34,459 bases of DNA from Sphaeroforma sirkka (Eukaryota > Opisthokonta > Ichthyosporea > Ichthyophonida), in the NCBI GenBank assembly GCA_001586965.3, contig LUCW03002138.1:1-34459 (forward strand), read 5' to 3'. Below the pieces are notes generated by a model. It was not told where the DNA came from. It ran no database searches and saw only the letters and a program-made list of their open reading frames with translations. The position numbers were made by a program, and so were the translations under genes. Numbering within the stretch: the first letter of the stretch is position 1; every line of letters starts with the position of its first letter. Shown piece by piece: positions 25,116 through 34,459 of this stretch.

Positions 25116-26920
25116 CTAAATTCACAATATAAGTAAGTATTTTAAGGTAAGCAGGTGTCCATTCACTTGATGATCTTGTGTTGGATTGGAGTGTTCATGG
25201 ACCTTCATTGTATCTTACTAATTATCCTCTATGGTGTCCCTACGGACCTGATAAGTTGTTAGAGTACAATGTAGTAGACTTTAAATAAAGTGCAAATGTA
25301 TATATTCATTTCTGACCTCACCTTTGGTTTTATACCTAAGGTGTTTGTGCTAGTGTTCAGCCGCTTGGGCTGGCCAAAGTAAAAAACTCATATGATCAGT
25401 ATGAGAAACCTTTGCGGAACACTTTAACACTTCGATGCTTTTCTATTTCAACTTCTCTGCAACTAAATCTCACGCTGATCACGTGATGTCTTTCCGCATA
25501 GGTTGTGACTCACATAGAACCGGAACTATTTTTAGAATGTTGCGGGTGACAGGCTTAATCCACTCTCGGGAATTGGTTGAGAAACTTGATCTGCTCTTGA
25601 AAGTCGGTTAAGTATTAACTCAACTCTTGAGAGTAATTTGAGCAACTTGATTAGCTTTCGGGAGTGAGCTAAATCGGATGACTTAGCTCTCGGGAATGAG
25701 CTAACTCTGATGACTTCCATAAATCAAAGATGGTTTCTTGCTGTAAAATCTGGCCTGAGACCTGTGTAGTCTCTCACCTCAGTGCTGTGCCAACACTTCA
25801 AACCTCGATTACTTGGTTGCGTGATGATTAATCGTTTGTGTGGCGTCGTAGAACTTATTAGATGCTTATTTCTGAAATCTGATCGATTAAGAGCTTCTTT
25901 CCTTTTGACCAGTGACTATATGCTTTTTTGATTGTCTTTGTGTCGTTTACGAACTATTTACACACTTCATCGATGTTGTAAGTTACACACAAGTTGTTGT
26001 TCTATGATTCAAAACCTACAGCAGTATGATTTAGCATGCCCTTCCATAATCAGGTTCCTTTCTCTCATGACTATAGTTTCTTGCTGCTCATTTAACTCAC
26101 AATGTTTGTACCAGTAGTTGTGTATCTGTGTGTAATATCTGTTCTGGTTTTGAATATCATTTGTATCTTATTGATAATTAAAAGACTTTCTCATGTATAC
26201 TATATAAGTTGTTGTTTTACGATTTAATAAGTCTATTCCCTTCTCTTCTTGTGTAGGTTTGTTATTGTTGCCTCGGTTTACACTGCTCGTGGAGTGTTAT
26301 TGTGGTATTCTTTACTGACTGGATTGCACTGTTTTGAATACATTTTGTTTTTAAATTGATCTGGCATCTATACTAGATCCTTCTAATAAATGAGATAAGT
26401 GCTAGCATTTCTGGGTGTTTTGTAATCCGATTCACGTATGCTTGTACCTTGTCCTATACCTTGTTATTAACTCTAAGCCCCAGTACCTGTGAATATATAC
26501 TTATTTCGAACCTGAAATCTCAATAGATTCACTCGTACTAAGACTTGTATTGTGTTGTGGGAACGTTGTACCATGGTAGAACGGGTAAGCTAAACCGGGA
26601 CTTCGCGCGTGAGAGAAACACTCAAGTACAATCCTCTAGTGAATTAGAAAACACAAATAAAGACTCAGTTCGATTCTTTCAAACTAGGGACTTTTCACCG
26701 TACTTGAGAAGAGGTCTATTGTATTCCTTGGCTCGTACCTTTCAGCTTTTCTCTATACTCTAAAACGTTTCTATAATCATGCTTTAAACTCCCCAACATT
26801 GGTAAATTAATCACAGTGACAGCTGAGGTTAAACTTTATTTACTAATTCAGAACACAGTCCTTGTGACTCACTTTCACTTAGGGAATTACCTGTATTTCT
26901 TCTACTGGCTTCTTTCTCTT
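25116..26920 (+). repeat. LTR-like sequence following copia RNase H (copy 2)
   Basis: As 22218-24026, with a 3-bp deletion near 25217 (TACTAATTATCC against TACTACTAATTATCC) and several one-base homopolymer differences. Confidence 0.6.
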
Positions 26921-27185
26921 CTCGTTCCAGTCTTCTTTGTGTTGGGGACGCTTCGTAGCGGGAGTCTACTTTCATTCCACTTGTTAAATTCTTGCGATAA
27001 TATCCTGACTATCCTCTTCGCCTTGTTGTTGAGCTTGCTGAACCTATATAACTTCTAGTTGAATAAAGCTTCTTTCCCCCCTTTATTTGCTAGTTTAATA
27101 TTCTCACGCCTATCTCTGTTTTTGTAGGGTATTTGTGTCACCGAGTGTGTTGACTTACTTATCTATAAGAATACTATTAAAAGTG
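26921..27185. other. Unique T-rich sequence after the duplication
   Basis: Continuation of the LTR-adjacent sequence; hydrophobic ORF 26816-27058 is judged a by-product of T-rich composition. Nothing recognised. Confidence 0.3.
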
Positions 27186-27740
27186 TAGAGTGTAGAGAGT
27201 AGCTGAAATGTACGATCAAAAGAAATAGTAGACCTCTTATCAAGTACGGTTACCTTAGCTAGGAAAAGTCCCTAGTCCGAGAGAACCGAACTGAGTATTT
27301 ACTTGTGTTTTCTAATCCACTAGACTAGTTTTTACTTGAGTGTTTCTCTCACACGTGGGTCCTGGTTTAAGCTAACCGATTCTACCGCTAACATTTCTGA
27401 TGACTCTAATATCAGAAATATTTGGATCTGGACCCAAATAGAGAGTAGCTGAGATGTACGATCAAAAGAACTAGTAGACCTCCAAGTACGATTATCTTAG
27501 CTGGGAAAAGTTCCTAGTCCGAGAGAACTGAACTGAGAATTTACTTGTGTTTTCTAATCCACTAGACTCTGGTTTTTACTTGAGTGTTTCTCTCACACGT
27601 GGGTCCTGGTTTAAGCTAACCAATTCTACCGCTAACCAATTCTACCGCTAACATTTCTGATGACTCTTATATCAGAGATATTTGGATCTGGACCCAAAAC
27701 TCAGTTTTTGATTATTCTGCGGTTTTAGTTTTGGATTGGC
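27186..27740 (-). repeat. Two direct copies of an LTR 3' segment, inverted relative to the copia LTRs
   Basis: Starts at GAGAGTAGCTGA(A/G)ATGTACGATC (about 27199 and 27440) begin two 240-bp copies, each running through AGTCCGAGAGAAC, TCTCACACGTGGGTCCTGG and ATTTGGATCTGGACCCAAA. Reverse-complemented, they match 23680-23870 and 31640-31940. A short CCAATTCTACCGCTAA duplication lies inside the second. Confidence 0.75.
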
Positions 27741-27932
27741 TCTTGATAATCTGATCTCTAGATGCTACATTTATACATATGCCAGTTGTAGCTTTTGTAT
27801 ACGAATTATAATGCCTGAATGTGATAACGGCCTTGCCGATCAATCATGTTTCGTTTGGTATCAGTAGTGTATACCTGCTTTACTTCACGCTTGACTTGCC
27901 TAGCTGCTTACTAATAAAATATTAGCATATCG
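27741..27932. other. AT-rich sequence, nothing recognised
   Basis: No ORF or repeat noted. Confidence 0.3.
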
Positions 27933-28396
27933 ATTATATTTGCACTTCTCATATCCAAGTGTACAAAATTTGCTTGCCTGTCAAAAATGAAAGGTAGATA
28001 TTTTTATTGGATGATATGTATATACTATTTTTTTCTTGGGGCCAAGGCAAGTCACTGGTAAGCAAAGGACGAATTGCTTACATACCTATTACATTGGGAG
28101 TTATTTGACCATAGACAAACCATAGCTGTTGTATATCCGCGTCTAAAGAGAAGAGCCCCTTTGCATTATATTTGCACTTCTCATATCCAAGTGTACAAAA
28201 TTTGCTTGCCTGTCAAAAATGAAAGGTAGATATATTTTTTTGGATGATATGTATATACTATTTTTTTCTTGGGGCCAAGGCAAGTCACTGGTAAGCAAAG
28301 GACGAATTGCTTACATACCTATTACATTGGGAGTTATTTGACCATAGACAAACCATAGCTGTTGTATATCTGCGTCTAAAGAGAAGAGCCCCTTTG
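27933..28396. repeat. 232-bp tandem repeat, two copies
   Basis: ATTATATTTGCACTTCTCAT begins at 27933 and again at 28165; both units end in GAGAAGAGCCCCTTTG. They differ by a few bases, for example TTTTTATTGG against ATTTTTTTGG. No coding potential. Confidence 0.95.
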
Positions 28397-28998
28397 AATT
28401 TGAAAAGGTTGATACAAATTCAACTTATTTAGTTTCAAACATACACCAAAATTGTATCGATTGGCGATTAACGAGTCGGACTACACTACCAGCTACATAC
28501 GTTTCTGGATCAGTGAAGACTGTATTTTGTTCTCGACGAGCCTCCACGAAATAATAGCTAGCAAAAAAACTTTTCGGCTCTCTATGTAATCCATAACCTT
28601 CTCTATAAGTTCGTGGTGGTCTGATACTCTTAGATTCATAGGTTAGCAGATAAAAAAGCAGATTAAAAGTGCAAGAGACAGCCCATTCTGAGTTTCGTCT
28701 GTATTCAAATAAATATCTACATGAGCGTGAAAATTGTATTCCTATTCGATAACTGCTCTAGTTATTGCAATTGTCGATTGATGAGTTATTATACCATTTC
28801 TGCCAAGTAGACCTCATTTATCGCGTTTTTGATGATATGCAGTATACAAGTTCTAGCTGGAGCTTGATGTACTGACTTTATGACGCTCTGATGATGAATG
28901 CCTATTAAATCACGAATATACTTACAATTATTAAATACTTGATCTGTATAAAAGAATTTCAAATACAGATTTACCCCACTTAAAACATGATATCCCCA
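28397..28998. other. About 600 bp without recognised feature
   Basis: AT-rich with scattered stops in all frames. I see no gene, RNA or repeat here. Confidence 0.35.
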
Positions 28999-29613
28999 CT
29001 ATAGAATAAATAAATAAAAATTGCTTGCCTTTTCTTTATCTACAAGGTACGCCGACATAGCTGGAAAACATATATCAGAGAGCCTTTTGAGCCTGTTCCA
29101 GTACGACTCATTCTCTTCGCTCGCGGTTGAGACAACCAACAACCTAAAACAACTCCAGTATTGTATATGGTGAGAAACTAGGGTACACCACCGGAAGTAA
29201 TACACATATGTGCAGCATCGAACGCACCCCCACCTTGGTAGATACTTATAAACCTTCTTCATGTTATCAAGTGCTAAGTAGATTCCGTCGTACATAGGAA
29301 CTTCGGGTTCTGTTTAGGAGCATCAAAGAAGTACTTGCCTTTTTCTTTATCCACTAGGTACGCAGACATATCTAGAAAACATATATCAGTGAGCCCTTCG
29401 AACCTGTTCCAGTACGGCATATTCCCTTTGCTCGCTGTCGAGACAGCTAACAACCTAAAACAACTCCAGTATTGTGTGTGGTGAGAAATTAGAGTACACT
29501 ACCAAAAATAGTATTCATATGTGCAGCATCAAATACACCCCACCTAGGCAGATACCTATATACCCTTTTCATGTTACCAAGTGCTAAATAGCTTCCGTCG
29601 TACATAGGAGCAT
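28999..29613 (-). repeat. 312-bp diverged tandem repeat with minus-strand coding remnant
   Basis: Bases 29022-29303 and 29334-29613 are related copies (CTTGCCTTTTCTTTATC... to CGTCGTACATAGGA). In the first, the minus strand is open for 98 codons (MYDGIYLALDNMKKVYKYLP, RLSDICFPAMSAYLVDKEKA); the second shows the same protein, MYDGSYLALGNMKRVYRYLP, broken by stops. Conservation of the peptide between diverged copies suggests it was once coding. A retroelement integrase segment is possible but not demonstrated. Confidence 0.5.
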
Positions 29614-29920
29614 CGATTTCTAAGTAAATACATATAGTTTATACACTACGAATATAGTGTCTGGAACCCTCGTAAGAATGTCTCTTACAGAGTCTAGCAG
29701 TTGCAATTGCTATATGTGATCCGACAATGTACGGTTTGATACTGTTTCACATGTCCTTTGAAATGCGATGATTTGAATATCAACCCTGCACGTGCTTGTA
29801 ATGCGGCGTCAAAATACTTGACTGCCTAAGATTGTGGGACAGTATACTTGTCTGACACTTTCTAAGTTTCGCCGGTTTTGAGTATCTTCATGTTGTACTC
29901 TGCAAACAAAATAGTAATAG
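29614..29920. other. About 300 bp without recognised feature
   Basis: No ORF or repeat noted. Confidence 0.3.
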
Positions 29921-30235
29921 TCAGGTTGGCAAAGTCCGACAGCTAACACGAACAAAAATACAAACGGAATTACAGTTGTACAATATATTTTTGATATCTC
30001 TTTTGCGGGTTCGTTGGTAACTTATGTCGTCTACCGGAAGGTGTAACGCGTATACGTTGATAATCATCTTAATTTCTGTCCAGGCATTCTGGTGCCGTTG
30101 TTCCCATCGGTCCTCGATGATCTCGTTCAGTTTCAACTTGCAAAATTCTCGCAAAGGCGCAACGATATGCGCGAAGTTAGGGAGATGCTCGTGAAGGAAT
30201 TTTGTGACGCTTAGGTACTTGACAGTCAAGTAGCT
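29921..30235 (-). pseudogene. Gypsy RT thumb / RNase H connection fragment (family C)
   Basis: The minus frame reads KYLSVTKFLHEHLPNFAHIV then APLREFCKL and WEQRHQNAWTEIKMIINVYA then LHLPVDD. It fits the gypsy connection pattern Y...FLP.FA.I..PL........W......W..IK..I......L...D. The next expected element, TDAS, is missing where the frame ends. Confidence 0.55.
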
Positions 30236-30639
30236 TTACCTAATTTTCGTTTTGTCGAGATATCATTGACATATGGATGTAGTTGACTCGAATATGGTCC
30301 CACGGACAACGTATATCAATACTTATCATCGAATGAAACCTTATCGTAAAGTATTTTGGCCCAAAAACTCGCCACATTGTCTCATCACCTCCGTAGTTAA
30401 CTCCAGCGCCGCAAGCCCCACATAGTCATCTTGTTGAAGTGTGTATCTGTGTCCGCTGTCCCGTGATGGCCCTATTCATGGTGCGTTAGATTGAACTGTA
30501 CGCGTCGCAACTGTTCCGCTGATGTTGCTTGCGCAAATGCTGGCTGTCCATGTGTTTGGTATTGGCCATAGCGTACGGTAGGTGGTGTGGTTCCGCATAC
30601 CCGAGATGCCGTGACAAGTTTAGATTCAGTGAGAATCTA
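30236..30639. other. No recognised feature
   Basis: Frames are short and unconvincing on both strands. Confidence 0.3.
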
Positions 30640-31300
30640 TTGGGGGGTCTTAGTCATGCTACTACTGTGTATCCCCATGGCGTCTTCTCGCACGCGTACT
30701 TGGCATATTCTAAGAATGTGTGTGGTGTTCGAGGTACTAGGACCGGCTCCGACTGAAGTAAGTGTCTGAATAAGTCGAACAATGGTGCACGTGGTACCAA
30801 AGGGATATGAATGTGTTTCCATGGTGGATTCATCCATCCGTCCAGGGGAGACCAATCTTGTTCGAACGCACCGACATGATCGTACAATCGTTCTTCGTCC
30901 AATACCAAGGCAGTTGGGCATTATATGGGGCCCAATACACGTCTGACTTTTCAAGTCCAAAAAGAAGTAATTGGGGAATAGTTGCCAACAGTTCATATAT
31001 AATATTTCTAGTAAGTCCTTCTCTACCGTCCTTTCGTGTGTTTTTTACAACATGCCTCGTAGCAGATTCTTCTCCCAGGGGATACGGGAGATAGTGAAAT
31101 AAATGGTCCAATTATATGGTGCTGACGTTGCAATATCGGGTTGAGCTTGAGTTTGTATTTATACTCACCAACGCCTTGTGGTCCGTGAAGACCACGAAGC
31201 GTTGTCCGTCGAATTGATCGCAAAAAATGAGCCAGCCCATACACCAGCGCAATTAAGTTTTTCTGTTGAAAATTGCATCCGTCATCGTTGCTCCCACCGA
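30640..31300 (-). pseudogene. Gypsy RNase H fragment and downstream sequence (family C)
   Basis: At about 31280-31140 the minus strand gives NFQQKNLIALVYGLAHFLRS, then in another frame FDGQRFVVFTDHKALV. These are the E.E.LALVY.L.HF (here Q/K altered) and F.V.TDH.AL motifs of gypsy RNase H. Downstream, 31111-30830 and 30996-30637 are open frames without recognisable integrase motifs. The piece lies on the same strand as the thumb fragment at 29921 but on the wrong side of it, so the two come from a rearranged or from two elements. Confidence 0.55.
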
Positions 31301-31639
31301 TCACCAGGTCCTGTTCTTGAACCCGCTTAATAGGTGCAACAGCTCATGTGTCTCCATCAGCTGCCATTTTAAATGTAACTGCAGTGAGCATTCATACGTC
31401 CTCGACACAAGTGTCTCTTCCAACAACTGTACTATAGTGTATTCTGCATCTGTCTGAGATCGTTCCCATGCTCTGCTGTGATTCTCCATAAGGTACGTCT
31501 ATTATTGGTACGTTCTCGAGTTTCATAGATCCTCAAGCTAAATTGCGAAAGGTGGGGTCAACGGTTACCTGGGTCTCACGTGCGCATATCTGAGTTATCT
31601 GCAACCCGGGGGTTTATGCGACTTGTAGCATCTAGGGAC

Positions 31640-31950
31640 CAGACTATCAAAAAGCCAATCCAAAACCCAAAACCCAGAATAATCAAATATTGAGTTTCGG
31701 AATTAGGATTGGAATATTTCTGATATTAGAGTCATCAGAAATATCAGCGGTAGAACCGGTAAGCTATACCGGGACTCCGCGTGTGAGACAAACACAAGTA
31801 AATCCACGAGTCTAGTGAAAACACAAATAAAGACTCAGTTCGATTCTCTCAGCCTAGGGACTTTTCCTAGCTGAGACAATCGTACCCGAGAAGGGGTCTA
31901 TTGTATCCTTTGTCTCGTACCTTTCAGCTACCCTCCATACTCTACAGACT
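31640..31950 (+). repeat. Diverged LTR-like repeat (3' part)
   Basis: GATATTAGAGTCATCAGAAA, AAATAAAGACTCAGTTCGAT and GTCTCGTACCTTTCAGCT segments match 23680-23870 in the same orientation and 27186-27740 inverted. Confidence 0.75.
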
Positions 31951-32245
31951 AAACGTTGGTGATTAATTTTAACATAGTCCAGAGTTAATTGGTCTGCTTT
32001 GAAGTGGTTCATTAGTTTATAGATCCATCGTAGTCTCCATGCCTCGTCGTGACCTGATATCTGAGCATTCTTTTCTGCTATGAGGAGTGCCTCTTGGTGT
32101 CATGCTCCATGATGTTTCTCAAATGACAACGGCTGGATGGTCACTCTGGCCGGCTACGTGGTTCTCGCGGCTCGCACTTGTTAGCCGGACGGAACTCATG
32201 CGTGGCCCGGAGTGTTTCCAACACTCCCCGTAGGGCTTCCGTTCT
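31951..32245 (-). pseudogene. Gag-like conserved block, copy 1
   Basis: Reverse translation of about 32245-31950 gives GVLETLRATHEFRPANKCEP, then KNAQISGHDEAWRLRW, then NHFKADQLTLDYVKINHQ in frames that shift. A diverged second copy occurs at 34180-33880. Conservation as peptide across diverged copies implies coding origin, probably gag of an LTR element; no diagnostic motif. Confidence 0.4.
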
Positions 32246-32249
32246 GTTA

Positions 32250-32690
32250 GAGTGTAAACTGAAATAAAGTGCAAATGTATGTGTTTATTTATGACCCCAC
32301 CTTTGGTTTAAGGTGTTTGTGCTAGTGTTCATCCGCCTGGACTGGCCAGGGTAAAACATTATATGGTCAGTACGAGAAACCTTCTGCAGAGCACTTTAAC
32401 ACTTCGATACTATTCTATTTCGACTTCTCTGCAACCAAATTTCACGTTGATTACATGATGCCTTTCTGCATAGGTTGTGACTCACATAGAAACGCAGCTA
32501 TTTTTAGAATGTTGCGGTTGAGAAACTTAATCAACTCTCAGGAGTCGGTTGAGAAACTTAACCAACTCTTGATTGAACTCAGCTCTAAGGAGTAAGTTAA
32601 GCAACTTGATTCGCTCTCAAGAGTGAGCCAACTCTGATGATTTCTATAAATCAATGATAGCTTCATGCTGTAATATCTGGTCAGAAACCT
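32250..32690 (+). repeat. Diverged LTR-like repeat (5' part)
   Basis: AAATAAAGTGCAAATGTATG, GGTGTTTGTGCTAGTGTTCA and GGTTGTGACTCACATAGAAA match 22388-22640, followed by the same short repeats GGTTGAGAAACTTAA as at 22680. About 80-85% similar by eye. Confidence 0.75.
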
Positions 32691-32895
32691 GTTGTATTTC
32701 ACGCTCGTACGAAGCCATTCGCTTTGATTGCGCGGCATGGCTCGTGATAGCTGTAGCATCCGTGCGTGGAGCACCTGACGGTGCTCTTAAATCATCTCAG
32801 TATTCGGTAGAGGGTCCGGAGTCGCTTTCGCCTTCTCTATTAGATTCGATATGGTTTTCTGTAGCCCCCCTGTTTGAATACATTAATATGTTGTT

Positions 32896-33569
32896 TCATT
32901 TGTAGCGTCGACCCCATGTAACGATCCTAAAGGTTCTGCAAGGCCTCTTGCCTGTGCAGGTTCTGTGCTGTGCGCAGTTGCTGCTGCACAAAGTCACCGA
33001 GAGAGCAGGATTCTCTCGAAGGTGCTTGCCCATCGTTCTCTGGTGATTCACAACCAAAACCATGACGTTGTCGTCCTCGACCACACATGCAGATCGTTGG
33101 GATGCCCCTATTCTCCGGATATGACGGAGGCTGAGTCGGTTGCAAATGCTGCAAACTTAGTTCAGATCGTTGAAGCAACTTCTATTTTTTACGCATCAGC
33201 TCGGACATTCGCTATTGCGACGCTTGTCTACGAGTACCCTCATTCTTACTGCCTCGTTTACGTATACGTTTCGCCTGCGGGATCCGAGAATTACGATTCA
33301 TGTCCTGAGTGTCAGTCTGTGCTTGGCGAAGATCCGAGTTTAACTGTTGTTGAGAAATTTCTCATATCCGTAACAGGGTGTGAAGTGTGTTCTTGTTCAC
33401 TCGGGATTTCTGCTATACTCTCGAGTTGGTCATTCTGTTGGTTTGCTAAGAAAGCTTGACTTAAAATGGCTGGGTTTACCCGATAGGAAGCATCATGTTC
33501 TCCTTTCGCTTGCGGAGCGTGAGGTCCATTATGCGTCTTCCAAAGCTTGGTGAACGTCATCTCACTCAC
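32896..33569 (-). pseudogene. Probable gag / nucleocapsid remnant
   Basis: Minus frame 33569-33312: MSEMTFTKLWKTHNGPHAPQ and ILSQAFLANQQNDQLESIAE; then in another frame a basic tract NRNSRIPQAKRIRKRGSK; then 33178-32927 with ICMCGRGRQRHGFGC, a weak Cys/His cluster that may be a broken zinc knuckle. The order (helical, basic, Cys/His) fits gag. The plus-strand frame 32965-33459 across the same bases is Ser/Val/Cys-rich and taken as a shadow. Confidence 0.35.
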
Positions 33570-33829
33570 GTCGTTCGGAAGAGAGGTGAGGCTGATAGCG
33601 ACTATGTCGGAGAGACATGGTAATAGAAGTTGATCTTGTTAGTCTGAAGAGTGCAAAAACTGTATCGAAAGCATTAAGATAGCTACATCCCCACGTCCCG
33701 AGAGCTTGCTCTTTTCGCCCTTCTCCGATCTCAATTAGTCAAAGAGGATTAATTACTTCTACTCAGGTTCTGAGTACTCCGAGTTTTGTTACTCCTTCAA
33801 TTTAACATGTCTTTTGGCCAATTTCCGGA
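33570..33829. other. No recognised feature
   Basis: Short frames only. Confidence 0.3.
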
Positions 33830-34180
33830 ACGCTGGGTACACCGTTGCCTGTGTCTCGTGTGCATATATCTGAGTGATCTGTAACCATTGGTGTACTGTT
33901 GATTATTTATTGATGATGGGTCTTAATACAATCCAACGTGGAATGCTCTGCCTTGAAGTGACTAAGTGCGTTAAAAAACCACCGTAAGCTCCACGCCTCA
34001 TCCAGGCCGAATATCTGAGCGTTCTTAGGTGCCTCTAACTTAGAACGGCCATTCAGGCCAACTCCTTGGCTCGCGTGGTTCGTGCTTGTCGACTAGGCGC
34101 GAATCATGTGTAGCTTGTGAAGTGTTTCTAGTACACCTCTTAGTGTCTCGGTCTTAGGTAAGTCGTTCGCCCCCACTGCC
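33830..34180 (-). pseudogene. Gag-like conserved block, copy 2
   Basis: Minus-strand peptide pieces LRGVLETLHKLHMIRA, KNAQIFGLDEAWSLRWFFNA and SHFKAEHSTLDCIK parallel those at 32245-31950. The downstream segment 33830-33890 also matches 31555-31615 (TCTCGTGTGCATATATCTGA against TCTCACGTGCGCATATCTGA). Confidence 0.4.
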
Positions 34181-34459
34181 TGAAGGAGTGACTGGCAGTT
34201 TCAGCATTTGAGCGTGCAGAGTTTCCTGTCCGTCGAGATGCTGTCCAGTGTAGGAGGCGTGAGCGAACTCGAGATTCTCTGCGGTGGCTGCATCGGGGTC
34301 GCCTATTGTAGTGTCTGGGAGGGCGTCGTAGTGTCCTGTAGAGACTCATTCAATGCCTTCTGTTCGATCAAAGCGTTCTGCTGCTTCGTGTGTACCGAGT
34401 CGGCTAACTTTAACCTATAAATAACGAGTGCCTATAAACCGTGCAGGTTCAATATATAT
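34181..34459. other. Right edge, no recognised feature
   Basis: Minus frame 34349-34140 and plus frame 34208-34420 are both open but low-complexity (Arg-rich or Cys/Ser-rich), and I cannot support either. Confidence 0.25.

Larger units (their letters stand above)
24027..26920 (+). repeat. 2.9-kb tandem duplication, copy 2
   Basis: Direct continuation of copy 1 at the CCCCCAGTGTTAACTG join. After 26920 (CTACTGGCTTCTTTC) the sequence goes on into unique bases, where copy 1 instead jumps back to the start of the unit. Confidence 0.95.

Noticed and set aside
32965..33459. Plus-strand 164-codon ORF
   Set aside because: Minus-strand frames across the same bases have a gag-like order (helical, basic, Cys/His); the plus frame has no motif, though low confidence applies to both.

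Overview
The window looks like a repeat-rich nuclear locus of a eukaryote, probably a protist or alga. It is crowded with broken Ty3/gypsy and Ty1/copia retrotransposons, contains a tRNA-derived SINE, and has a short TTTAGGG telomere-type repeat, a motif used by plants, many algae and many stramenopiles and alveolates. I see no rRNA, no CRISPR, no intact tRNA and no clearly conserved housekeeping gene, so the taxon cannot be fixed from this sequence.

Layout. 1-5567: a Ty3/gypsy-like element on the minus strand (gag near 4667, then nucleocapsid, protease, RT, RNase H and a DIRS-like linker running off the left edge), preceded on the minus strand by a probable LTR and the integrase C-terminus of a neighbouring copy. 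5532-5690: a 28-bp repeat array. 5691-13586: a compact, apparently intronless gene island unlike its surroundings, with about ten short genes on both strands, mostly membrane or secreted proteins. It holds an ankyrin-like protein, an unknown protein, a glycoside-hydrolase-like protein, two related small membrane proteins with shared upstream sequence and related downstream repeat arrays, a mucin-like membrane protein, and a GH114 (endo-alpha-1,4-polygalactosaminidase family) protein with N- and C-terminal membrane segments. The right edge carries TTTAGGG repeats and palindromes, then a second copy of the same gypsy family. 13587-15600: that copy plus an inverted third piece. 15601-19690: a second, decayed gypsy family. 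20233-26920: ty1/copia remains including a 2.9-kb tandem duplication. 26921-34459: LTR-like repeats in both orientations, tandem repeats, and fragments of further retroelements.

The island is the most interesting part. Small single-pass proteins, low-complexity ectodomains, two glycan-hydrolase-like proteins, ankyrin-like repeats, tight divergent spacing and recurrent upstream motifs are what one expects from an endogenous large DNA virus or a similar selfish element. No viral hallmark gene (capsid, packaging ATPase, DNA polymerase) is visible, so this is inference.

A caution applies throughout: near-identical repeat copies differ mostly in homopolymer length, and several island frameshifts fall in or next to short homopolymers. 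Many apparent pseudogenes may be read or assembly errors.
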